Below, in pieces: positions 43,077 through 52,349 of a stretch of DNA of 64,000 nt. The notes beneath the pieces are model-generated. The model was not told the DNA's origin, made no database searches, and worked only from the letters and a program-made list of their open reading frames with translations. Source of the stretch: Clostridia bacterium. GTDB taxonomy: Bacteria; Bacillota; Clostridia; Christensenellales; UBA1242. A program made the translations under genes and the position numbers. Where the stretch lies: the NCBI GenBank assembly GCA_017531805.1, contig JAFXKG010000005.1, forward strand, positions 1-64,000, written 5' to 3'. Every line of letters begins with the position of its first letter. Positions within the stretch are counted from its first letter, which is position 1.

Positions 43077-43117
43077 CACTTTAATTACAATTTGTATACA
43101 TTTTCATTAAAATTTTT

Positions 43118-43146
43118 GAGATTCTTCGACTTCGCTCAGAATGACA
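43118..43146. repeat. dispersed-type palindromic repeat supplying the ftsW stop codon
   Basis: The 29-base segment starting GAGATTCTTCGACTTCGC and ending CTCAGAATGACA has weak dyad symmetry (ATTCT/AGAAT). Closely similar strings are known to me as scattered intergenic repeats in many bacterial genomes. On the minus strand it encodes the last codons and the TGA stop of ftsW. No second copy is seen in the window. Confidence 0.55.
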
Positions 43147-44245
43147 AAGTGTCCTTTCTAGAATGACGGTCAACATTGAGAACAACCCCTATCGCACTCA
43201 TGAAAACTAGCAAACTTGTTGAGCCGGCGGAGATAAACGGAAGTGGTAAGCCTGTTGGAGGAATACTGCCTGATACAACTGCGATGTTTAAGATAACTTG
43301 AATTGATATAACTGCGCCTATGCCAAAGCACAAAAATGCGGAAAATTTGTTGTTTGCACGCATACCTACTATAAAAACATGTATAATTAAAGTTACAAAA
43401 ATAGCGCATAACACAATGCAACCAACAAAGCCTAATTCTTCTGCAATGATAGAAAAAATAAAGTCACTTTCACTGAAAGGAAGAAATAATTCTGCTTGCC
43501 TACTGTTAAACAAACCTACACCCCAAACACCGCCAGAACCTATTGCGTATAATGATTGTATAAGTTGATATCCTTCGTCTAAGGGGTTTTTCCATGGGTC
43601 GATAAATGCTACAATACGACTTAGTCTATATGGTTCTAACAATATTAATACAACTACAAGGCAAATTGCCGGCACAATCATGACACCAAACACTTTTAAA
43701 CGCATACCGCCGATAAATAGCATGAATATAAGTGTAAAAGCAACACACATTGTTATGGACATGTTTGGTTCTAACATAATAAGCAAACAATATACTCCAC
43801 CAAGGCTGAGAGTGATTAATATGTGCTTTATTTTGGATAATTTGTCGCCATCGCATAAATAACCTGACAGGAAAAATACCAAACAAAATTTTGCAATTTC
43901 ACTTGGTTGTATGGTAAAACTGCCAAAACCTATCCAACGAGTTGCACCATAACTGGTTTTACCTAAACCTGGCACAAATACAAGCAATAAAAACACAAGA
44001 CCAACAAAATAAAATATCCAATAAAATTTTTTGTAGATTTTATGATTTACAAAACTGCAAACAACAAGCCCTACCAAACCAATTGCCACACCAATAATTT
44101 GTTTTTTTAAGTAAAAATATTGGTTGTTGTATTGTACACTTGCAGAATATTTGCTTGCACTATACACCATAACACAACCAAAAATTGCCAAAAAAAGTGT
44201 GCAGAGAAATATAATGACACTATTTTTTCTTTGTGCTATTTTCAT
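43136..44245 (-). CDS. ftsW: Lipid II polymerase FtsW/SpoVE (SEDS family)
   Basis: A SEDS-family peptidoglycan glycosyltransferase with about ten membrane helices. The conserved motifs are RWIGFGSFTIQPSEIAKF, the loop RIVAFIDPWKNPLDEGYQLIQSLYAIGSGG and FPFSESDFIFSIIAEELGF-type sequence. The spore-former paralogue SpoVE cannot be told from FtsW by sequence here. Its last three residues and stop lie in the repeat at 43118-43146. It overlaps murD by 26 bases. MurG, which usually follows, is not present. Confidence 0.93.
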   Translation of the reverse strand: MKIAQRKNSVIIFLCTLFLAIFGCVMVYSASKYSASVQYNNQYFYLKKQIIGVAIGLVGLVVCSFVNHKIYKKFYWIFYFVGLVFLLLVFVPGLGKTSYGATRWIGFGSFTIQPSEIAKFCLVFFLSGYLCDGDKLSKIKHILITLSLGGVYCLLIMLEPNMSITMCVAFTLIFMLFIGGMRLKVFGVMIVPAICLVVVLILLEPYRLSRIVAFIDPWKNPLDEGYQLIQSLYAIGSGGVWGVGLFNSRQAELFLPFSESDFIFSIIAEELGFVGCIVLCAIFVTLIIHVFIVGMRANNKFSAFLCFGIGAVISIQVILNIAVVSGSIPPTGLPLPFISAGSTSLLVFMSAIGVVLNVDRHSRKDTLSF

Positions 44246-45536
44246 ATTCTTTTACCTTTTGGTTGAAAAAGTTGCCTCGCTCTATGTAGTTTTCAAACTG
44301 GTCGTAACTTGCACTTGCTGGTGAAAGTAAAACAGTATCAGATTTTTTTGTAAAATCAACTGCAGCATCAAAAGCGGTGTTAAGGTCTTTTACGATATGC
44401 AAATCAAATTTGTCTTGGTTTGCTTGTTGCAAGTCGTCGGCAATGTCGCCATATGCAATAACTTTGCGTACTCTTTTTGTAAGATTGTCAAAAAGTTCTG
44501 TATAATCTAAGCCTTTTTTTGCCCCACCCAACAACAAAATTAGAGGTCCTTTTATTGTTTCTGTTGAAGCCAAAGTAGATGAGATATTTGTAGATTTGCT
44601 GTCGTTTACAAAGTTTACACCTTTTATTTGTGCCACATGTTGAATCCTGAATTTTTCTACTTCAAAATTTGCAAGAACTTGTACCATTTTTTTTGTGTTT
44701 ACTTTATAAATATAAGCATAGCAAATTGCACACATAATATTCATGATGTTATGTTTGCCTTTAAGTTTAAGTTGATTGATTGCAATCAATTTTTGTTGAT
44801 GTAAATATATGTATCCGTTTTTTACCCTAACGTCCGCATGGCGCGAATATGAATATGTAACAACTTTGCAGTTGGTTGGAGCATCTATTTTAGCATCTAA
44901 ATTTATCACTGCAAAATCTTTTGATTTTAAATTTTTGTATATACTTGTTTTTAGATTTGCATATTCTTGCATGGTTTTATGCCTGATTAGGTGATCGGCA
45001 GAAATGTTTGTAATAGTTGCAACATGTGGAGAAAAACTATTGCAGTTTTCCAACATGAAACTGCTTACTTCTGCAACATGTATATATTTTTTGTTGTTGA
45101 TTACTGCTTTTGATAGCGGATATCCAATATTACCGCAAGCTATTGCTTTGTGTCTTGTATTTAGCAACGCTGTTATAAGTTGGACAGTTGTTGTTTTGCC
45201 ATTTGTCCCTGTAACAGCCACAAGATTTTTGCTAAAAAGTGACGCAAACTCAATTTCACTATAAATATTTATATCAAATTTTTTTGCAAGTTTTATATAT
45301 TGGTTGTTTTGCTCTATTGATGGCGACACAACTATAAAATCAAACTGAGATATCAAATTTTCGTTCAATGTTTGCAAAATGTAGCACTTTTTTAGGCATA
45401 AATCTTTCAACTTTGCTTGATTGTCATCGTATAAATAAACATTTGCTTTAAGTTGTGTAAGCAGTTTTGCGCACCATGTCCCAGACATAGACAATCCATA
45501 AACTAATACATTTTTATACTTATATTTATTTTTCAT
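44220..45536 (-). CDS. murD: UDP-N-acetylmuramoyl-L-alanine:D-glutamate ligase
   Basis: A cytoplasmic Mur ligase that adds D-Glu to UDP-MurNAc-L-Ala. The ATP-binding loop is VAVTGTNGKTTTVQL near residue 108; the middle domain has TNISADHLIRHKTMQEY, and the C-terminal domain has FVNDSKSTNISSTLAS, a DSKATN-type motif specific for MurD. The length of 438 aa is normal. It lies between mraY and ftsW in the expected order. Confidence 0.95.
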   Translation of the reverse strand: MKNKYKYKNVLVYGLSMSGTWCAKLLTQLKANVYLYDDNQAKLKDLCLKKCYILQTLNENLISQFDFIVVSPSIEQNNQYIKLAKKFDINIYSEIEFASLFSKNLVAVTGTNGKTTTVQLITALLNTRHKAIACGNIGYPLSKAVINNKKYIHVAEVSSFMLENCNSFSPHVATITNISADHLIRHKTMQEYANLKTSIYKNLKSKDFAVINLDAKIDAPTNCKVVTYSYSRHADVRVKNGYIYLHQQKLIAINQLKLKGKHNIMNIMCAICYAYIYKVNTKKMVQVLANFEVEKFRIQHVAQIKGVNFVNDSKSTNISSTLASTETIKGPLILLLGGAKKGLDYTELFDNLTKRVRKVIAYGDIADDLQQANQDKFDLHIVKDLNTAFDAAVDFTKKSDTVLLSPASASYDQFENYIERGNFFNQKVKEYENSTKKK

Positions 45537-45575
45537 AATCCACCTATTTAATTGTATTTATAATTTAATTTATTA

Positions 45576-46571
45576 TTACAAAAGGTAAAAAATAATACAA
45601 AAAACACCCAAACAAGCAGTGATGGATGAATATATTGCCACTATTTTGGGTTCGCTTAGTCCTGACATTTGCAAATGGTGATGAAAAGGTGCCATTTTAA
45701 ATATTCGTTTACGCGTCTTTTTAAATACCAAAACTTGCAATATAACCGATATTGCACTAAACACAAAACAAAATCCTAATATTGGTACAATCAATTCAAA
45801 ACCTATTATACATGCACTGGCACCAATAAAACCGCCCAAGCACAATGAACCCACATCTCCCATAAAAATGCTTGCCTTGTTTGTATTAAACATCAAAAAC
45901 CCAAGTATCGCACCAACAAACAACATGCTTAAAAGATTTATATCTGCTATGTTTTGAAGAATAATTCCCGTTTCACCCGCCTGATACAAGTTATAACCAA
46001 ATAAGCCTGTGATAAGCGTGAAAAAAATCAAATAAATCAAACTTACATTGCCGGCTAGCCCGTCAAGTCCGTCGGTAAGGTTAACACTGTTTGTTGTTGC
46101 AACCATAACTAATATAACAATAGGTATAATCCAAAATTTTATATCTATACTTGAGTTTGTTAATGGTATAAAAATGTTGCCACCTTGTTGACTAAAGTAT
46201 ATAAATATTGCCAATATCAAAGAAATACCAACTTGTCCAACAACTTTTTGATATGGCCTTAAGCCTAAATTTTGTTTATATTTGATTTTTATATAATCAT
46301 CCATAAAACCTAAAATGCCAAAAAAGACACTTGACAGCAAGCAAATAAGCCAAGTTGCATTTACATTTAAAAAGAAAAATGATAGTACTAGTGGCACAAT
46401 AATAAATAATACCCCACCCATTGTGGTTGTGCCATTTTTTGTTTTATGTTCTTCTACATAACCTAAAATGGTTTGTCCTGCACTCTTTTTTTTAAAAAAT
46501 TTAATTATCAATGGCATTAATATTAAAGATATTGCAAAACTAACCAAAAAAGCAATAAGTTGTTTTATCAT
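45576..46571 (-). CDS. mraY: Phospho-N-acetylmuramoyl-pentapeptide transferase MraY
   Basis: An integral membrane enzyme with about ten helices that makes lipid I from UDP-MurNAc-pentapeptide and undecaprenyl phosphate. Diagnostic motifs: FMDDYIKI, NSVNLTDGLDGLAG, MGDVGSLCLGG and the HHHLQMSG tail. The length of 331 aa is normal. It overlaps murE by four bases (ATGA), so murF, which normally lies between them, is absent from this position. Confidence 0.96.
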   Translation of the reverse strand: MIKQLIAFLVSFAISLILMPLIIKFFKKKSAGQTILGYVEEHKTKNGTTTMGGVLFIIVPLVLSFFFLNVNATWLICLLSSVFFGILGFMDDYIKIKYKQNLGLRPYQKVVGQVGISLILAIFIYFSQQGGNIFIPLTNSSIDIKFWIIPIVILVMVATTNSVNLTDGLDGLAGNVSLIYLIFFTLITGLFGYNLYQAGETGIILQNIADINLLSMLFVGAILGFLMFNTNKASIFMGDVGSLCLGGFIGASACIIGFELIVPILGFCFVFSAISVILQVLVFKKTRKRIFKMAPFHHHLQMSGLSEPKIVAIYSSITACLGVFCIIFYLL

Positions 46572-48025
46572 GCTTTCAACTCATCTTTTAAGGCGTACTT
46601 TAAATAATTGTCGACCACTTCGTAATCACTAAAAGGGTGTTTTATACCTTTTATTTCTTGATAACTTTCTGCTCCTTTGCCAAGTATTGCAACAATGTCG
46701 CCATCACGGGCAATAGATAAGGCAAATTCAATTGCAGATTTTCTATCTGTTATACGCACAACATCTTTACCGCTAAGGTTGCGCACTATGTCGTCTATGA
46801 TAATTTCTGGATTTTCGTCCCTTGGATTGTCACTTGTTACAATGGTTTTATCACTAAGTTGAGTTGCAATCTCTCCCATTTCTGGCCTTTTGGTTTTATC
46901 TCGATTTCCGCCACAACCAAAAACTGTTATAATTTTGTTAGCAGGCAATTTTTTGATTGTCGACAACACATTTTTTATACCGTCTGGAGTGTGAGCATAA
47001 TCTACAATTACATTATAATTTGTTTCTGTCTTTAGCAAATTAAATCTACCCGGAATAATAAACTCGTTAGATTTGATTGTGCTTAAAATTGATTTAATTT
47101 CATAACCAAGATTTGCCAAACAAGCAATAGCCATAAGCATGTTAGAAACATTATAGTCGCCCATCAAGTTTGTTTTGCAAGTGTAAGTTTTGCCTTTATA
47201 TTCAAACTTAAACTCTGTACCTTTTAAAGTTTGGTTAGTGGATACTAACTTAATTTGCCCTTCTTGACCTATGGTTAAAATGTCTATATTTGATTTTTTA
47301 ACGATATCCTTAGTGTGTTTAGCATCAATATTAATCACACCCATTTTTGCGTGACGACAATCAAACAAACTTGCTTTACATTTGATGTAATTTGGCATTG
47401 TTACAAAAAAGTCTAAATGGTCTTTGGTTATATTGGACAAACCAACAACATCATAGTAAATATCGTCAATTTTGTTTAAGGCTATTGAGTGAGCACTTAC
47501 TTCCATTATGCAATACTCGCACCCATTTTGTTCCATATCGTTTATTGTTTTGTGCAAATCAATAGGATCCGGTGTCGTCAATTTGTTTGGCAAACGCAAA
47601 CTGTTTATATAAATACCTTCTGTCCCAATCAAACCTACCTTTTTGCCCATAGATATCAATATCTCACGCAATAAAAATGTGGTTGTAGTCTTGCCATTTG
47701 TGCCTGTAATGCCTATAAATTGCATTTTAGATTTATAAGTTTGGTAAAAAACGGAACTTACATAAGACATTGCATAGCGTACATTGTCAACCTTAATTTG
47801 CGTTATTGGCAAATCTAAAAATCTTTCTACAACCAAACACACAGCACCATTTTTGATGCTGTCTAAAGCAAAATCGTGTCCGTCTTGCTTTGTACCTTTT
47901 ATGCAAAAATAAATGCCGTTTTCTACTTTTTCGTTACTGTTGCAGGTAAGTGCATCAATATCTTGCTCTTTATAGTTTTTAATGCCAATAAATTTCATGT
48001 TTGAAATAATGTCATAAAGTTTCAT
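46568..48025 (-). CDS. murE: UDP-MurNAc-tripeptide synthetase (meso-DAP type)
   Basis: It adds the third residue of the stem peptide. The ATP loop is GITGTNGKTTTTFLL. The substrate motif TSDNPRDENP contains DNPR, which marks meso-diaminopimelate-adding enzymes rather than the lysine type. The frame is open to 48058, but the ATG at 48025 is preferred: GGGG lies about 11 bases upstream and the N-terminus (MKLYDIISN) then fits the family. It has 485 aa. Confidence 0.95.
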   Translation of the reverse strand: MKLYDIISNMKFIGIKNYKEQDIDALTCNSNEKVENGIYFCIKGTKQDGHDFALDSIKNGAVCLVVERFLDLPITQIKVDNVRYAMSYVSSVFYQTYKSKMQFIGITGTNGKTTTTFLLREILISMGKKVGLIGTEGIYINSLRLPNKLTTPDPIDLHKTINDMEQNGCEYCIMEVSAHSIALNKIDDIYYDVVGLSNITKDHLDFFVTMPNYIKCKASLFDCRHAKMGVINIDAKHTKDIVKKSNIDILTIGQEGQIKLVSTNQTLKGTEFKFEYKGKTYTCKTNLMGDYNVSNMLMAIACLANLGYEIKSILSTIKSNEFIIPGRFNLLKTETNYNVIVDYAHTPDGIKNVLSTIKKLPANKIITVFGCGGNRDKTKRPEMGEIATQLSDKTIVTSDNPRDENPEIIIDDIVRNLSGKDVVRITDRKSAIEFALSIARDGDIVAILGKGAESYQEIKGIKHPFSDYEVVDNYLKYALKDELKA

Positions 48026-48104
48026 AAAAATATATCCCCTTTTACCCCACTTTAACACAACTTTATATCATAAATTTACGCCTAACAAAATAAGACAAAA
48101 TGAT

Positions 48105-50009
48105 TTAATTTACGATTAAATATACAATTTCTCCTAAATAAAGTTTTGTTCCTACTGGTGGAAGTTGCTTTATAACATATTCGCCGTCTCCGTCAAATAT
48201 AACATTAAGGCCAACTGCTTTTAATTGCCCACATGCTTCTGCCAAAGTTTTGCCTTCTACATATGGCATTTCTATATTTGGTTGCAACTCTAATTGACTT
48301 TTGTCTGTTGGTTGCAATGATTTTGTTGTAAAAATAGATTTAAAAACTTTTTCTCCTATAGGTTTGGCAACCACACCGCCATAATATGCCCTTGTAGATG
48401 GCTCGTTGACACAAACAATAAGCACATAGTTAGGGCTGCTTGCAGGATATGTACCAATAAAACTAGAAATATATTTACCTGTGGCAATTTGTCCGTTTTC
48501 TCCATACTTTTGTGCAGTGCCTGTTTTACCGCCAACATCATATCCTGGCACAAATGTATATGTTCCTTCGCTGTTTATGTTGTTGCTTAACATCATGTTT
48601 ATTGTTGAAATAGTGTCAGTGTTTAAAACTATTTTTGTTTTATTTATTTCCGTTTGATAGAGAGTTTGGTTGTTTGCTGTTATACTTGACAACAAATGCG
48701 GTGTGATATCATAACCTGTGGTGATTTTTGCATATACTGTTGCCATTTGTAGTTGTGTTACCGCTATTGCATGACCAAAACCGATACGAGCCAAATCTAC
48801 ATTGCGTACTTGTTCTTTTGGCATAACAATTCCGCTTGATTCACTTGATATATCTACACCTGTTTTTTTACCTATGCCAAAGTAGTTTAAATATTCATAA
48901 TATTTATCAACGCCTAATCTTAACGCAAGATTTACAAATACGCAGTTGCAACTATTTTTAAACCCTTCAAGCAAGGTTACACTACCATGTCCTGTGGTTT
49001 TCCAACATTTGATTGTTTCGCCATCTACGGTCGTCCTGCCACCACAGAAGAATCGCTCGTTGATATTTGTCTTACCTTCGTTTAAAGCTGCTGCAAGTGT
49101 GATTAATTTAAAAGTACTACCCGGTTCGTAAACATCAACAACGGTTGAGTTTTTGCTTTTTTGTTGTAAATCAGTGATGTCGTTTCTTGGTATATTGTTT
49201 AAATCAAAGTTTGGCAGACAGCACATTGCTTTTATTCCACCATTTTGCGCATCTAAAATTATGCCACTTACGCCCAACGCTTTGTGTTCTTGATAAGCAG
49301 ACAAAAGTTCTTTTTCTAGTATCGATTGCATTTGCACATCAAGTGTGGTACAAACATTTGCACCTGCCACACTTGGTATATAATAGGATAGTGAATTGTC
49401 TATTTCTTTGCCCTGTGCGTTTGTTTGAGTTAAACTTTTGCCGTCTACGCCTTTAAGATATTTGTCATAATAACTTTCCAACCCTGCTTGACCAATATTA
49501 TCTATTGTGCAATATCCCAACACTTGTGTAAGAAGGCTAGAATATGGATAAACTCTTGCCACATTTTGAGACAAATATACACCATCAAATTTTGTCAAAG
49601 CTTTTGCTATATCTTCCTTTACTTGCATTTTGATTAAAATTTCACTTAAACTTTTGTTGGTAACTTTTTGATAAGCGGTATCGTAATTAATACCTAAAAG
49701 TTTATTAATTTCAGATGCCAGTTGGCTTGGATTTGTCACATTTCTTGCCCTTACATACACATCAAATGTTGTGACAGTTGTTGCCAAACTGACACCTGTA
49801 CAATCTAAAATTTCTCCGCGTTTGCTGGATAATGGCAAATCTCTTAACCATTCTTCTGCTGCAAGCACTTGCAAATGCTTACCTTTTACAATTTGCAAAT
49901 AAAAAATCCTGCCCAACAAGGCAACAAATAGGATAATAATTGACAATAACACTGAAACAAAACGCCTTTGTAATGAATATAAATTGTAAAAAGTTTTAAA
50001 TCTTTTCAT
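48105..50009 (-). CDS. spoVD: SpoVD/Pbp2B-type penicillin-binding protein with PASTA domain
   Basis: A class B transpeptidase that crosslinks septal or cortex peptidoglycan. One membrane anchor (about 17-40) is followed by a dimerisation domain and the transpeptidase motifs SxxK at Ser298-Lys301 (STFK), SCN at 353-355 and KTG at 495-497. One PASTA repeat closes the protein (about 578-634). A single PASTA domain with dcw position is typical of SpoVD, but a vegetative FtsI role is also possible since no second class B gene is present here. Confidence 0.92.
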   Translation of the reverse strand: MKRFKTFYNLYSLQRRFVSVLLSIIILFVALLGRIFYLQIVKGKHLQVLAAEEWLRDLPLSSKRGEILDCTGVSLATTVTTFDVYVRARNVTNPSQLASEINKLLGINYDTAYQKVTNKSLSEILIKMQVKEDIAKALTKFDGVYLSQNVARVYPYSSLLTQVLGYCTIDNIGQAGLESYYDKYLKGVDGKSLTQTNAQGKEIDNSLSYYIPSVAGANVCTTLDVQMQSILEKELLSAYQEHKALGVSGIILDAQNGGIKAMCCLPNFDLNNIPRNDITDLQQKSKNSTVVDVYEPGSTFKLITLAAALNEGKTNINERFFCGGRTTVDGETIKCWKTTGHGSVTLLEGFKNSCNCVFVNLALRLGVDKYYEYLNYFGIGKKTGVDISSESSGIVMPKEQVRNVDLARIGFGHAIAVTQLQMATVYAKITTGYDITPHLLSSITANNQTLYQTEINKTKIVLNTDTISTINMMLSNNINSEGTYTFVPGYDVGGKTGTAQKYGENGQIATGKYISSFIGTYPASSPNYVLIVCVNEPSTRAYYGGVVAKPIGEKVFKSIFTTKSLQPTDKSQLELQPNIEMPYVEGKTLAEACGQLKAVGLNVIFDGDGEYVIKQLPPVGTKLYLGEIVYLIVN

Positions 50010-50096
50010 GTATTATTATATAAATCAAAATATAAATTAAGAATAAAATCTAAATATTTTAGATATCAATTTGCATACAAAAAACGAATAAGCAGA

Positions 50097-50123
50097 GTAA
50101 AAAAACACAGGTGATGCCTATGT
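50097..50123 (-). terminator. intrinsic terminator after ftsL
   Basis: A seven-pair stem ACATAGG/CCTGTGT (one G-T pair) with loop CATCA, followed by a T-run on the minus strand. It separates rsmH-ftsL from spoVD. Confidence 0.75.
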
Positions 50124-50126
50124 CTT

Positions 50127-50666
50127 TTAACCAAATAAATTTCTGAACAAAATTGTAATTTTGTCTAGCCATGTTAATTCTTTTTTGTCGTCCGCATAAT
50201 CTCTTGGTGTATTTAAAGATATTATTATATCTGGGTTTGTTGGGTCTGCAGGTGTTGTTGCGTCTTCTTCGTAAATTTCAACAGCAACACTTTCCGCTTG
50301 TATTGTTTTTGTGTTTGTATCGATTTGTTTGTTTAAACTTACAAGCGTAAACAAGTTTACACCAACAAAGGCCAACAACAATGTAACAACTGCAGTGTAT
50401 ACTCCTGTCAAAACTTTAACTCGTTTTTTTACAAAGGCTTTTTTTTCGTCTGCGGCACGCGCAAATGGTTTGTCTTCTGCTTTAACTTTTGCTTCTACTT
50501 GTTTTAAACCTGCCAATTCTTGACTAGATTTAATTTCTTTTTCGCTTTTAAGCAAGTCTTCAAGGCGTGGCAAATCATCAAGCCCTGCAAAAGTTTGTTC
50601 TTTTGTCTCTGGCTTGATTTCTGTCTCGATATTGGTGCTGATTTCTTGCTCTTGCTCCAAATCCAT
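50127..50666 (-). CDS. ftsL: FtsL-like septum protein
   Basis: A bitopic protein with a long acidic cytoplasmic region (about 1-80, many Glu and Lys), a membrane helix (about 88-110) and a short extracytoplasmic leucine-rich coiled coil (VSLNKQIDTNTKTIQAE). The tail is longer than usual for FtsL. The name rests on position between rsmH and spoVD; sequence conservation in this family is low. It starts on the last base of rsmH (shared A). Confidence 0.75.
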   Translation of the reverse strand: MDLEQEQEISTNIETEIKPETKEQTFAGLDDLPRLEDLLKSEKEIKSSQELAGLKQVEAKVKAEDKPFARAADEKKAFVKKRVKVLTGVYTAVVTLLLAFVGVNLFTLVSLNKQIDTNTKTIQAESVAVEIYEEDATTPADPTNPDIIISLNTPRDYADDKKELTWLDKITILFRNLFG

Positions 50667-51595
50667 TACAATTTCTCCGCTATCCTAAGTTTTGCACTGC
50701 CTGAGCGTGAATTAGACAACAATTCGTTATCTTCTGGCACGATTGGATGTTTTGTGATAAGTTTTACATCTGCTTTGTGACCGCACACGCATTTTGGTAT
50801 ACGCGGTGGACACACGCAATCAGTGGCATGCAATTTAAAAGCTGTTTTTATAATCCTATCTTCCAACGGGTGGAAGGTTATTATGCATATTCTACCATTT
50901 TTATTTAATTTTGACAACATTTTTTCGACTGCAATTGGCAAATCATTTAATTCGTTATTTACTTCTATCCTTATTGCCTGAAAAGCTTTGTTGCACAAAC
51001 TTGGTTTGTTTTGAAACTTTGGTGGATAACTAGACACCACAATATCTCTTAACTCAAATGTCGTTTCTATTGGTTTTGTTTCGCGTTGTTTTACAATTTT
51101 ACGCGCAATTTGGCGTGCGTTCTTTTCTTCGCCATACATGTATAGAATTTTGCTTAAATCTTGCTCGCTATAAGTGTTTACAACTTGATATGCATCCAAA
51201 TTTTGTTGTTTGTTCATGCGCATATCAAGACGCGCATCACGCATAAAACTAAACCCACGCTCTGCAGTGTCTATCTGATAACTGCTCACCCCAAGGTCTG
51301 CCAATATGCCATCCACTGCATCAATTTCAAGGTCGTTTAAAACTTCTTCAATATCTGCAAAGTTACGATTTACAAAAGTAATTTTATCTAAATGTTGTTT
51401 TAACCTTGTTTTTGCAAAAGTGAGTGCGTCAGTGTCTTTATCAAAACATATTAATCTGCCTGTGGTAAGACTTTTTGCAATTTCTAGAGAGTGTCCGCCA
51501 CCACCAGTTGTGCAATCTATATAAATACCATCAGGCTTGATATTTAACCCGTCAATGCTTTCTTGTTTTAAAACTGAAATGTGTTTAAATTCCAT
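50666..51595 (-). CDS. rsmH: 16S rRNA (cytosine-1402 N4) methyltransferase RsmH
   Basis: RsmH (MraW) methylates C1402 in the decoding site of 16S rRNA. The start HISVLKQESIDGLNIKPDGIYIDCTTGGGGHS, the motif DGILADLGVSSYQIDTAERGFSFMRDARLDMRM and the end PSNPRSRSAKLR-like NSRSGSAKLRIAE are diagnostic. It has 309 aa, as usual. It opens the dcw block and follows the metallophosphoesterase gene by eight bases. Confidence 0.96.
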   Translation of the reverse strand: MEFKHISVLKQESIDGLNIKPDGIYIDCTTGGGGHSLEIAKSLTTGRLICFDKDTDALTFAKTRLKQHLDKITFVNRNFADIEEVLNDLEIDAVDGILADLGVSSYQIDTAERGFSFMRDARLDMRMNKQQNLDAYQVVNTYSEQDLSKILYMYGEEKNARQIARKIVKQRETKPIETTFELRDIVVSSYPPKFQNKPSLCNKAFQAIRIEVNNELNDLPIAVEKMLSKLNKNGRICIITFHPLEDRIIKTAFKLHATDCVCPPRIPKCVCGHKADVKLITKHPIVPEDNELLSNSRSGSAKLRIAEKL

Positions 51596-51603
51596 AAAAA
51601 TCC

Positions 51604-52299
51604 TTATTCAATTTCTACTAATGTGTTTTTTACTGCATCACAACTTGTCAAGTAGTATTTTATGCCATTGATTTCATTATACAGCATTTTAGGGTTGACA
51701 TAACCATGCAAATGCCCAAACACTACAGCGCTTACACCATATTCTTCAAGTTTGCGTGTATATTCGCTTGGTTCTATCTTGTTGTTAAAAGGCGGATAGT
51801 GTGTGATGAAAATAATTTTTTCGTTGTTTTGTTGCTGTTTTTTTGCACTTTTTAATGATAATTCCAACCTTATCAATTCTCGTGCATAAATTTTGTTGTT
51901 TTCTTCTGTGTTAAATTTGCCTTCTGGAATAATCCAACCACGATTGCCACAAAAGATATAATCGCCAATTTTTATTGCATCGTTTTGCAATGCATATGTG
52001 TTTGGTGGCAAGTTTTCTCTAACCTTGGTTAAACTGCTCCACCAATAGTCATGATTGCCACGGATGATGATTTTTTTGCCTTTAAGTTTGTTTAAAAAAT
52101 CAAAATCTGGCACAACTTCTTCTAACTTCATTGCCCAGGAATAATCTCCTGCTAAAATAACCACATCTTCATCTTTTACCTTATTGTTCCAATCTTCAAA
52201 AATTTTGCCTAAATAGTCATGCCAAACAGGACCGAATATATCCATCGGTTTGGTGTTATTAATATCAAGATGTAAGTCACTAATTGAGTATATCTTCAT
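51604..52299 (-). CDS. Calcineurin-like metallophosphoesterase
   Basis: All motifs of the two-metal phosphoesterase fold are present: DLH at 8-10, AGDYSW, GNHDYWW, THYPP and GHLHG. The 231-aa protein belongs to the group of small phosphohydrolases next to mraW in some Clostridia; its substrate is unknown. Its upstream leader contains a decayed copy of its own first 11 codons. It is probably the first gene of the rsmH-ftsL transcript from the promoter at 52415-52443. Confidence 0.92.
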   Translation of the reverse strand: MKIYSISDLHLDINNTKPMDIFGPVWHDYLGKIFEDWNNKVKDEDVVILAGDYSWAMKLEEVVPDFDFLNKLKGKKIIIRGNHDYWWSSLTKVRENLPPNTYALQNDAIKIGDYIFCGNRGWIIPEGKFNTEENNKIYARELIRLELSLKSAKKQQQNNEKIIFITHYPPFNNKIEPSEYTRKLEEYGVSAVVFGHLHGYVNPKMLYNEINGIKYYLTSCDAVKNTLVEIE

Positions 52300-52349
52300 A
52301 TTCCCCTTCTTTGCTATTCAAATTTGTGACGCACAACGCAGATTCCTTG

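Noticed and set aside
42422..43100. TGTATACA repeats as a CRISPR array or transposon ends
   Set aside because: The units are only 8 bp, irregularly spaced and tied to promoters; no spacers or transposase are present.
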